Origin: Cervus elaphus | Taxonomy: Eukaryota; Chordata; Mammalia; Artiodactyla; Cervidae | Reading direction: 5' to 3' | Assembly: GCF_910594005.1 (NCBI RefSeq) | Contig: NC_057828.1 | Span: forward strand, 6,460,235 to 6,524,234 | DNA length: 64,000 bases | Shown: piece by piece, positions 23,001 to 35,000 of the stretch | Layout of the letters: every line of letters begins with the position of its first letter | Numbering within the stretch: the first letter of the stretch is position 1 | The notes under the pieces: model-generated | What the model was told of the DNA's origin: nothing | Databases searched by the model: none | What the model saw: only the letters and a program-made list of their open reading frames with translations | Made by a program: the position numbers and the translations under genes

Positions 23001-26000
23001 CAGGCCCAGGATGCCCCGCTGCTGGGTCGGTGGAGGGCAGGGTGTGGAGGGTCATTCCAGAAGGGCCGCCCACCCTTGGCCTGCAGCTACCTGGGGGATC
23101 TGCGTGCCTGGCCTCTGGGCAGGGGTGCACCTCCCCCAACTCAAAAAGGTTCCTTGGAAAGGAAGTTTCCAAACCATTGTGGAACAACCTCACTGACCCC
23201 TCCTGGCACCAGTCAGGGAAGAAGAGCCTTGAAAGATGTGTGTTCATTCAGTCTGAGGAAAGGCCTCTCCTGCCTCTCCAGGCCACCCCTCACTTGGACA
23301 CACAGACCCTGTCCCTCTCTCGGGCCTTCTTTGTTCTCCCATTTCCTCTTCTCTTTGCCCTCCTTGCTGCCACCTTCTAACCCTGCTCCGTGCCCCAGCC
23401 CAGCCATCACCCTCATAGAATGCTCCTTTGTTTCTCCCCAGAATCCCCGCTGTGGCCCAAGGAAAACCTAGACCCCGTCGTGGTTCAAGAAGGTGCCCCC
23501 TTGACACTCCAGTGCAACCCCCCACCTGGGCTTCCATCCCCAGTCATCTTCTGGATGAGCAGCTGTAAGTCTCCGGGGCCTGGTGTTTTATTTCTATTTT
23601 AATCTTAGGGAGTGTTAAATGGGAAGGGGTCTTCCCAAGGCTAGACAACCTTGACTTGTGAGAACAGATATAAAGTGGCCATGTGACTGAGAACACAGGA
23701 TTTGCAGAGAAAGGTTGCTGGGGCTCACCATTGAGCCTGGCTACTCTTAGCTGTGTGATCTCAAGCAACTTGTTTAACATCTCTGGGCCGCAGTTTCCTC
23801 TTTTAAAACACTAGGGCTGATAAGTGTATTTATCTAATAGAATTATTGTGAGGATTCAATGACAATATATCCAAAGTGCTTATAATAGGACCAGACATAC
23901 CGTAAGTGTTCAGTAATATTTGTGATGATGAATAAGAGCAAGAGAAAAAGAAATGGGTCAGAGGACAAACTGGTTTTCAGTTGGCCAGTTGAAGGCAGGT
24001 TGAAACCAAGCCTCTTTCAATCTTTGGTTCACCTGGATCTGCTCTGATTCAGTCTTCTCGTAGGACAGAAGAGGGATTTGGGAATGAAACTTTAGATAAA
24101 GGAGTGATGGGGAGACAGGGTGTTTGGAGCAGGGAGGACAGAGTACCTCATTCAGAGTTTGTCCTGACTGTTTTGGACAGAGGCTCTCTGAACTGCCCGC
24201 TGTTTCTTCCTGTGTTCTCAATCAGAATAAAGGGCGGGGGATTATGAAGATGGATAGAAGACTGCTCTCTCTGAGCATCTCCCTGGCTTCCTTCCTCCCT
24301 CCCGCCCTGAATGGATGACTTTGTGCTCAGTCGTCCCCACCCTTGCCTCATCATAGTGCAGATGTGTGGGGAAGGCAGCTGGCCACAGGCCGGAGGGTTG
24401 GTTTGTGAGCCCCTCTCAACCCCACACTGCACCAGGTTGTGTTCCTCCTACTTCCTGAGCATATCTCATGACCCTGCTCTTCCTTTCTGTCCGCCACCTC
24501 CCTAGCATGAGCCATCATCAGCTTTTCCTTGGGTTACAATAATCATCCGTACCTGGCCTCCCTGGTCTTTTCTAAAAATGATCCTTTCATTCGTATGCCC
24601 TCCCCATCCCCACTCCCCGGTTCAAGCTGTGGGTGCTTACCTTTAGTACACACTGTTCCTGCTGCTTAGAAGCCTCTTAGCTCCTTCCTCTTCTGCCCGG
24701 TAAATGTCATGCAACCTTCAAGCCTCAGCTCAAATCCCAGGATGGATTGGGTACTCCTTCTCTCAGCTTATCCCCTTCTGTCACATGGTAAAATTAGTTG
24801 ATTAAATAGAACTACTTTTCAAGAGAAAGAAAAAGAAATGGTGACTTGAGAAGCAGTCGTCAGGGATAAGAAGGAGATACCTGTGAGTAAGTTGTCAGCC
24901 TTATGTTTTTACAAACCTTACACCTAGAAACCTGGTCATTTGTGTTTATAGATACAGTGCTTGAAAAAAAATGTAGACAATGTGGTCAGCATTCTTAGCC
25001 ACTCCTATGATGTTATTAATCCTTAAAAAAAAAAAGCACACATTTTCATATTTTAACATCTCTAAAATTGTAAAGTGTCCTAAAATTGATGATATGCATC
25101 ATTGATTGGTGTATATCTTACAGTCGGTGGTGCTTTTTTCCTTCTTGGGGATGAGTGGAGGTTTAAAACATAAAACAGGTGAACATGCCTCCCTGTTTGG
25201 GGAACATCTGAAGGATTGTGTTTCCTCCCTCTGGCCTGGGAGCCAGTTAGCTCTTCTGTGGCATGAATAGGAAATGAAAGGTGTGGTCACAGAGCATGAA
25301 CATGGTTGGCAGACAGGTCTGAATTGAAATCCCACTCCCCTTCACTGCTTTTGCAACCCAACTCTTGTTAAATCCTCTGCTTTCTTATCTCTAAAATGGG
25401 AATAATTCCTGCCTCAGGGTTGATAGTATTAAATCAAATACTGTGGAGCTCCTGGCCCCAACCTGGCCCTTGGTAGGTGTTGAATCACCAGAACTATGAT
25501 GATTTTTATTACTGTTATCATTACTGCTAACTTCCCCCTGTACCCCTGCTTCCTTATAGCCATGGAGCCCATCACCCAAGACAAACGTGTCTCCCAGGGC
25601 CATAATGGGGACCTGTATTTCTCTAATGTGATGCTGCAGGACATGCAGACAGACTACAGCTGCAATGCCCGCTTCCACTTCACCCACACCATCCAGCAGA
25701 AGAACCCATTCAACCTCAAAGTCCTGACCAGTAAGTGTGTGGGCCCCTGCCCGGGGCTGGGGGCCAGGGGCTGAGGACAGCAGCCCACTGAGCCCAGACA
25801 GCCCTGGGCGCCTGGATCTGGGAAGCACCATGTCCCCATGGCTGACCTAGAAATCTTTCCTGCTCACTCTGCCTGAGTGACTCTAGCTGCTCTTTAGCCA
25901 TATCTCTCAGTTCTGGAGCCTAGAGTTAAATTCGGTCCTGCTCCATATTAGTGCTTCTCAAACTCTGGTGGAGTCAGAATCACCTGGCAAGCTTGGCACC

Positions 26001-29000
26001 ACACCTACACCCAGTCCCTCGCCTGCCCGACAGTCCTGGGCCTCTCTGGTCTGCATTAGCTCTCCAGGTGTCCTGGGAACACACCAGAATTTGAGAAGCA
26101 CTGCTGTAAGTGGTCATTCAGCATCTCTCTCATGCAGTCAGCTTGACTATTTCTCGTCATTGTTTGGTTATCTTTATTTCTAAAATAAAGCAATAGCATG
26201 GAATATCTAAATTAGTGATCCAACAAAATAAATTGTGTTTGATTCTGTAATATTAATAAGTATATGCTGGACCATATGGAATCACTGTGTTTGCAAGTTG
26301 CAGGTTTATCTTTTAGTTTTATTTGTTTTCATTTTTGTTCCCTGATTGTTTGGCTGGTACCAGAATGAATCAGCATTTCCTGACCCACTTTAGCATTGAT
26401 GACCCTTCACCAGGAGAGAGAGAAGCTCTCAGTCTAAAGAGTCACTTTTTGCCAGGGACCAGCCAGCCTGGAGCTTTGGCTACAAAGTCCTCAGCCTGCT
26501 CAGGACATTGAAAGTGGCTGTGTTGGTTTATACTATGGTTTTGTCACTGACCTTCGGTATAAAAGCCCCCCAAAATGTTCATTTGTCTCAGGCAGTTGCA
26601 AATGTTGCTTTCAGTACCGTGGACAGAGGCAATTGTGGAGGTGGTCAGGCAGAGGGCCCCATGTGGGGCTGGCTGTTTCCACAGGTTAAAGGAAAGGGGC
26701 TGAGCCCCGGCTTCCCAGAGTGGACCCGTGGGTGACTGATGCTGCCTCCGGGGTGGGAGTGGGAGGCAGAGGAAAGGCCGGAGGGCTCACCCCTCTCTTA
26801 GGACACGTGGGCCCTTCTCGCTTCACTGGCCCCCGCCCCCAGCCGTCCCACGGGTGGAGATGGGACCCCGAAGCAGCTTCCCTCCTGTGTGCCTTCCCCT
26901 GTTGTGGATCTTTCTTTCTTCCCTTCTCTTCACGGTCCTCCCTTTTTTTTTTTCCTTCTTGTCTGTTTCGCCTCCCCTTTCCTCTTTTCCCTGCTCGTCT
27001 CTCTCTGCAGCCCCTTTCCTCCTCCCCTAATCTTCCCCTCCGACCTCTGCGACTCCCCACGCCCTGCTCAGAGCTGCCTGGGCTCTGATAGCCAACAGGA
27101 TGGCCAGCACCCAGGGACAAGCCTCGCTTGTTCCTCACAGGGTTGCCCAGCTTCAGTCCACTTGCTGCCTCTTCCCTGGTGTTTTTTTTTTTTTTCCCCT
27201 GGTGTTTCTTATTCTGGATCCAGGCCCAGAGAGGACCCCTGAGAAGAAAGTTGGGTTTTCTGAGGTGTCGCCTCAGTGCAGAAGGGACTGCCTGCCAGCT
27301 GGCTGAGCTGAGGAGGACAGTCTGGTCTGCCCAGGGGCCTCTGGAGCCAGGACAGGGCTGGCAGCCTCGGGCAGCAGGGGGGCAGGATCGAGGCAGCACC
27401 TCCAGTGCCTCACCGGGGTCCCTCTCTCCGACCCAGGCTCGGAGTCTGCCTGCTCTGCGGGGACTGCAGGGTCAGGCTGCTGCAGTCCTGGGCAGAGGCT
27501 CTCACTGGTACGTGGGGTAGAGGCAGGGAGACGGAGGTGGTGAAGAGCCTTCCTTTGTAGAAATAAGCAGTTGAAGATTTCAACAACCTTTAGAAGTTGG
27601 ACTTTCCAGAAACATCCTTTTCTCTACCAGAGTTAGGTAAGGGATATTTGTTTCTGCTTCGTTTCTGGGTCCCCTTCTCCACCGAAACTCTCTCCTCCGA
27701 TTGCTGAGAAATGCACTGGGCGTTGGGAACAGAACCCTGTTGGCTTCCTGGAGTTCTCCCAGGGGCAGCTTTGGCTGGGACCAAGTTCTGGGCATCCGTG
27801 CCAGCTCAGAACTGGGCTCGGTTGCTTAAAATAGCTCAGCTGTGCTCTCTCTGCTTTCCTGCCTGGAAAGGACACAAGCGTTTTCTTGTACCTTCAGAAC
27901 CAGGTCTGGGAGTGGGAGACAAATCAGACAAGTTGGGACAGCTTCAAAGACTGTTCTCACCAGGGGTTTCTTTCACAGTCTGCCCACTGAGGAAGAAATA
28001 AATCTCATCACAGCCAATTTTTTATTACCTGCATTAAAGGATGGAGAGAAAGGATCTGATACAGAACACTGGGCAATATAAAATTATTTTAAAATCTTGT
28101 CTTGGGAGGTAGTCAAAGACAGTGAAGTGGGAGTAACAAAGAGATGCATGTCCCACTTTGGTACCGGGTGCCTCCCGAGGACAGGAGTCAGCTGTGGTGA
28201 AGGAGCAGGGCTGTCCTTGAGTCAGGCCAGAGAACTAACCCTGCTTCCTCTGATGTCTGTTGTCTAAGTGACCTTCTTAGAGGCGTCAGGAAGTCTCCCT
28301 GAATTTCTCAGATGTGCTCCAGAGTCCACAAAGCGTGAGGTCAGTTCTGAGCCTGGGCCATTCCGCCACAGCTGGTGGCACCGGAGCGTGGGGCTCCCCG
28401 TCCTCCAAGGCCCAGCCACTGCTCCTCCCGCCCCATGCTGCCCTGTCTCTTCATGCCAGTGAGGGTCAGTCTCCACCTTTACCTCCAGATAAACCCAAGC
28501 CACCTTTCCACACACAGGCAAAGTCTTTTACAACCAACACACCCCTTTTGAAAGGATGGTTCTGAATAATGAAACTCCTTCTAGTGGATATTAAGCAACT
28601 CTGGGATGCAGAGCAATGCTGGTGCTCCTGTTGCCTCCCCACCATGAGTTATAACAGGATTTGATCTGTCTTCCAAGATGCAAATGCTCTGGCAGCCTCT
28701 CCTCCCTCAGGCTGCTAGGCTGGGTCCAGGCTTCTCGGGGCATCTGCTTGGCTTCCAGTCGGCTCTCCCATCCCTACCCTCTGTTGGTGCTGTCTGAACT
28801 TGAACCAGTAGCTGGAAGGGGACACTGGTAGGAGAATGAAAAGCTCCTGAAGGATGTTGGCATGATTATATGCCCCATTCCAAAATGTCTTTTTCATTGA
28901 GGATTAAATGCCCAAAGGTTTTCATTACCTAACATCAGAGCCCACTGGTCTTGTTCCATAAGGAATGGTTTCATCCTAAGTTAGTCTAGAGAGCTTTGGA

Positions 29001-32000
29001 CCTCTATCTTGTTAGCAGGCCTTTCCCTGTTCTAAGTGTAGAACTCACAGCTCATGCACGCTCTCCTGTCCCAGGCTCCCTTTCTGAGCCTGAAATCCGA
29101 AGCTCAGCCTAGCTGTCCCCCTCTCCCTGAACCACTGCTCGCCTCCTCAGAAGGAGGCGTTTCTGCCAGCAGACTCAGTGTGGAGACCGGGATAGTGCCC
29201 GTCTGGGCAGGCTGGGGAGTCCTTGATGCTGGTCAGTGCACGACTGCTGGGCACTGCCGAGGGTCCTCTGTCCCCTTCTGTTGGTGACCTGTCTCTATCT
29301 TCTCCCCTCGTTTACCCCCCACCCCTTGCGAGTTGGCTTCTGCCTGGGTGGGGCTTGGCTCTTGCCCCAGGGCTAACTAACACTCCTTTCTCTTTAGCGA
29401 CCCCAGGAGCTGGCCTGATCCAGAGTCCTGGGAACAGAGGATTTTGGCGGAAAAGAGTTGTTCAAATTGCTACAGGATACCACTAATTCATATCTCATTT
29501 GTTTGAAATTATAGTATGACCAAGCAATTAGAGGTCATGCCTAATTTCTTTATTAAAAAAGAGACTTATTATTGCCTTCTTTTGCAGGATTTAACCTTTT
29601 CTTCCCTTTTGGGAGCTGTTTTGTGTTGCTTGTTCTTCACCAAGCGTATTTCCTTTCCAAATATGCTGTGTGTTTCCTTTGCAAAAGACCACTGGTGCTC
29701 CCTGGTTGTTTTGTGGCTTTGCATTTCTGTTGTTCTCTCCCGTTTATTCCTCCTTGACCTCTCCGTGGTCCCTGTTTGCTCACCCTCTTTTGTTTATTGC
29801 AGACCACCCCTATAATGACTCGTCCTTAAGAAACCACCCTGACATGTACAGTGGTGAGTCGCCGTGGTAACCTTGGGAGTAACCTTGCCTGTCCTAACCC
29901 CAGTTTGCCTAACTCGACTGATACCATGTCATTAACTCGTGCCGGGTGCCAAGTCTTAGAGTTGGCCAGGTCAGGGTACCAAGGAGACTCCTGCAGAACT
30001 GGGAGGAAGGTGGCCAGTGCAGAAGGTGGAGGTGCTTATGTGATGGTGTGGTCTCCTCAGAGATGCCAGCCTCCAGTTGTGAATTCTGGGCAAGTTTGAC
30101 CTACCTGGTCAAACCAGGGTAGGACTTCAAAACAGCTTCTCAGAGGTTCAGTAGAAACTTAGGAAGCAGTGGTGGGTAGACAGAGAACATCTGAAAATAA
30201 GGGAGTTCCCACAGTCAGGAGGAGACAGGAAGTCTCATTTCTATCAGTGGCTTAAAGAGCACAGAAAACTTTGTAGTGTTTGTTTAGCCAGGTTTAAGAG
30301 TCTGGATGTGAATTGCCTGCATTGTGCTCTAGCCTTAGTCACTGGGGATACATTTCACAGGTCCTGTATCTCTTTAAAATTCACCTGGGAAATAGGAAGA
30401 AGAGTCTTGCTCTGAGTTTTCTTTCAAGGTAAGTATAAATGAAGTTGGACCATCCATTGCAGTCTATCACCTGATTCTCTTCCCTCCTCTGGCAGTGCAC
30501 TCAGATCCAATCCCCACCCCCTCCGCCACACATTTGCAAGTCATGGAACAATTTCCATGAGGCATATTTCTAACTCATCACACGACTGGTTGCTCAAGCT
30601 GATTAGTAGAGTAATTGGCTGTTTCCACACCTGAGCTACCCCCCAAACATGGCTCAAGGATGTCTCGTTTTCCTTGAGCAGGCAGAGGAATCGTCATTTG
30701 CTGGCTCTGGAGACACAGCTGCTCCCAGCATCGGTTATGACTCAGAACTAAGGCTGCAGGTCCCCAGGGGGGTCACTGTGGGCTCAAATAGATAGGAAGT
30801 GTCTGTGTTGTGATGTGCTAATATAAACAATGATCGGTGTCTGGAGTGGAGGAAGGGAAGGGGGAGTGAGAGCCAGGGAGACAGGCAAAAGCTTTTCCTT
30901 GGCATCGAGCCGCCAGAGCCACGCTGAGATCCTACCAAAGAGATTTACTGCCCAAGAATGCAGGGGACCTTTGTTCGATTCTGGGCACTGCTTTCAAAAT
31001 AATGGGGCCAACCACCATTATGTCAAGAGCCTCAGAGTGCTGGTGTGAAATGTGCCTTTTTCTAAGTTAGATTTTGGGTAATCTGTTATGGAAGTAGTCT
31101 TTAGGTTGGAGTCTATAGAAGCCAGTAAGTCTCATAGAGGCCATCTGGTCCAAGCTCCTTGCTTTTATAGAAGATAAACCGTTGAGGCAGACGTATAAAG
31201 TTGTTCTATCAATGATATGTTTGAGTGATTCTAGCCATTTAATAAACTAGTTTGTGACCGATGGTGGATAGTATTATGAGTAAGCAGGAGTTATAAGAAT
31301 CATCCAAGGCTGGTAAACTAAGCAAAGCTCTCGGGAGCTCACAGGAAGATTAGCCTCATCTCCTCAACCCAAGGTAGATGGGGCTAACCAAGTATGACCC
31401 GGGCTAGAAAGGGTGTAAAGTCAAAGTGAGGCATGTGCTGAACAAAGGACAACTAGCTCAGTTGCTTCTAGAAGAAAACAGAAGGTGAAAAGGAAGGAGA
31501 GAAGATACAGTCCTTCCTTGAGTTCCTGGACAGAGAGGCACAGTGGGATGAGTAATGCCCAGTACCCTTCTGAGCTTAGATTTGAAATATGCCCCTTTTG
31601 TAACAACAGGGCCAGCCCGTAATCACACTTTTTCTAGAGTGGTTTGGTATCCTGTGAATGTATGCCAGGTGTCCCCTGACATGCTAAGTAGCAGGGGGAA
31701 GCTGGTCTGAGACAGTAACTTGCCACTTAGAATTCATCCAGGCAAGGAGACAGTCTGCCTGGAATTATCTTAGTCTCTAAGACATGCCATCAAGTGACCT
31801 TGGGCAAGTCATTTAGTTTGTTGGAACTTTAATCTCCTTATCTGCAGAATGGGTATGTTACCTGCTCCAAAAGATTGTTGTGAAGATTAAATAGGATAAT
31901 GTGCATATGTCCCTAGTGAGATGTGAAACACATCCATGATTAATAAATGTTAGCATTGTTGGTGTTAAAGAGGATGGTTTAGTGTTGACTGGATCAGGCA

Positions 32001-35000
32001 CGGTTGTTCTTTGCTTCTGAAATTAAGAGGGACATGGAGGAATTGTAGAGAAGCTTAGGGGAGAGAGACAGGCAGAAAGTACTATGGAGGGAGAAATTGT
32101 AGGGCAGACTAGAAAAACGAAAACTTTTCCAGTTCTCAGCTGTGCTGAGAGCAGGGTAAGAACAGAGCCCCAGCTCCTGCGTGAGGGGCTGGGGGTAGAT
32201 TTATAGAAGAGATTTCTTGGCAGTGGAAGGTATTAAATGTTACTAGGCAAAGAGTTTTGCGCATCTTCTGGGATTGCTTGGTCAGCCATTTCTAGAGCCA
32301 GAGAGGTGGTGAGATGCCAGGAATCCAGCCGCGAGTTCTCAGTTCCGAGAACTGGAAGCAGCAAGGGTAGGATCCAGCCACCCCTAAAAGCTGAGTGTGG
32401 CAAAGGTTTTCAGACACATCTGATTCATCGAACTCTCTTCTGCTGACACGCAGTCCTTGACAGAGACAAGCAACTCAGGTTTCCGTTAGTCTTGCCATGT
32501 CCTCTTGCAGGAGACTACTGAGGCAGTTTTCCTTGTCTCTGTGAAGCCAAGGTGGTTGAGGCAGAGGCGTCTCCTGAGGTGCCCCTGCTGACCAGATTCC
32601 CTGGAAACCCACAAGTGCACTCTTGCACCACAGCAAGAGCAGCAGAAGATGGACTGCCCATGACCTCGAGGTCAGATGAGCCCATGTGGGATGCTGTGAG
32701 TCTTCAGCGATGTGAGCGTTAGCAGCTGGATTCTGAGTTTGTCCAGATATGAGGTCTGACTCCAGCCTTGATGATCAAGGAGAATGAGAAAAGCATCATC
32801 ACGCTGGAGAGGCTGGATGCCCCCCTCTGAGAAGAATCCTGTGAAACACTGTCATTTCCCAACGCACACAGCTCATAGAGTTCGCCTTTGTCTCTAGCTC
32901 TCTTCCGGAGACTGTGTCTCCCAGGAAAGGAGTGAGCTACCCTCCCTTGGGAACAGTGGCTCCCAAAGGTACCAGCTGGATTATCCTTCATAAAATTTCC
33001 TGCAAATCCCTTTCACGTAAGGGGACATTTCTTCACAACCGCCCCTTTGAGTCCAGCCTTTTCATCCCTTAAAGATCCCATGTGTCACCCTGACTCCTCT
33101 TTAAGCTTTCCATGGCCTTAACAGTCCAGTTGAGATGTATTTGGAGCCTCTTGACATCCAGCCCAGCTTCTGTTTTTCCAATTTGGGAGAGAAGGATCTC
33201 CCCATCTTTATTGAATAGCCATCGAGGAGAGAAGGACTTCTCAGCTGAGATGGCAAGAACAATATTTGAGGAAAACATCATGGAATAGTTTCACCAGAGA
33301 AGCTCATTAAAACAAAAATATCTTTCTCCTTTATCTCTTTTGCCCTTGAATTTTGGTATTCTTTGGTTTGAGTAAGAAAGATCTTCCCAAAACTGACTGT
33401 CAGTAGTAGGAACAAGTAGGGTATCAATCTTTAAAGAGAGAGGCAGTATAGAATAGATGCTGCAAGTCAAGCTTTGGCACCAGTGCTCCAGAATCCAAAC
33501 ATAACTGGCCTGTGACTTTGGCAAGTCTGTTGACTCTGCTGAGCCTCTGTTGGAAAATGAGAGGCATGCCCCCACGTTTGCTGTGGTTTTCGAATGTGAC
33601 GATGGGGGTAGAGATGGAGCCGAGCCGGTGCTTGGCCCACAGTGAGTGGCCAGGCGGCAGCCCTGACTGTGACCTCTGCCTTTAAGATACTCTTCCTTGT
33701 ATTTTTGAACTTTGGCCTGGTTCCCAGTGGCTTCTCCTCCTTTGGGACGACTCTGTGGTTGCTAGCCCGCATCCTGTAAATGAAGGATGCTGTAGCCTTT
33801 TTATAGGCCCAGCTGCAGTGTGTCCAGGAAGCCACAGGGGACCTCTGTGCTCACTTCCCCCTTTTCCATCCTGAATGCTTTGCTGGTCATGTGTGCTTAC
33901 AGGGCTGCATGCTAAGGTGTGAATTAAATGTCCACAGGGTCACAAATTGGTTTCCGCAGGTTTGGGTCCCACATGGAAGGAATATGATGACTGAACTTCC
34001 ATGTAACCCCACGGTTCCCGGCTCTCAACAGATTCACCAAACTGGCACCAGAGCCTCCTGCCTTCAAATCTCCTTCTCCTCCTGGTGCCCCTGACATTGT
34101 GTTGTCTGACCATTTGGGCCGTTCCAGGTTGATGGGTGGGAGGAAGCTGCTGCTTGGCATCAGGCTTCTTTGGTACTGAGAGCTGGATGCGATTACAGTT
34201 ACAGATGGTAACCGATTAACCACATAATGGATTAACCCCTTCAGTAGCTGCTGTTGTATGTGTGTGTGTGCTGGTGGGACAGATGAGAACATCTACACAG
34301 AGAGATGACACGGGGTAAACTGTTACCTTCTTTTTTCTTCTTTTCTCCTCTTGAATTCATTCATTCCGCAAACATTTACCGAACACTTGCTACATGCCAT
34401 GTATTGTCCCAGCAGACTAATTACCTCCACGTATGTTTCATCATTCCTTCCCCTTGATAAAAGGATAAAATACCTGCCAGTTCTATGACACACCCTCCCC
34501 TGATGGCTGATGGAGAGAAGCTAGGGGCCCGTAGGACAGGAGCCCCGCTGTGCCAGCCAGACCCCAGCTAGCCCATGAGCCCAACAGGGGCACTGAGACA
34601 GGGCTCCCGCCACCCTGTCCTCATTCCACCAGCACCCAGTAACTGAATCCAGGCCCCCCTGGAAGCATGCCCGCTCTCACTCCAGGCACCCAGTAACAGT
34701 ACCCGCCCCACCTGGAAGCATGCCCACTCTCACTCCAGGTACCCAGTAACAGTACCCACCCCGCCTGGAAGCATGCCCGCTCTCACTCCAGGCACCCAGT
34801 AACAGTACCCGCCCCACCTGGAAGCATGCCCACTCTCACTCCAGGTACCCAGTAACAGTACCCACCCCGCCTGGAAGCATGCCCGCTCTCACTCCAGGCA
34901 CCCAGTAACGGTACCCGCCCTCCCACCTGGATGCATGCCTGCTCTCACTCCAGGCACCCAGTAACAGTACCCCCCCCCCCACCTGGAAGCATGCCTGCTC

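Larger units (their letters stand above)
23565..25559 (+). other. NFASC intron 5
   Basis: 2.0-kb intron holding two MIR SINEs (23725-23930 and 25315-25500) and a possible L2 fragment near 24430-24790. An A-rich tract lies at 25024-25035. Confidence 0.65.

Noticed and set aside
22746..23471. A 241-codon frame containing Ig1 sequence
   Set aside because: Only 22790-22986 is exon 4; the rest is intron read-through after a clear gtgagt donor.
26686..27399. A 237-codon Arg/Lys/Glu-rich open frame on the minus strand in intron 6
   Set aside because: It mirrors the pyrimidine-rich plus strand (purine-rich codons GAG, AGG, AAG). Low-complexity composition without any domain or splice context.
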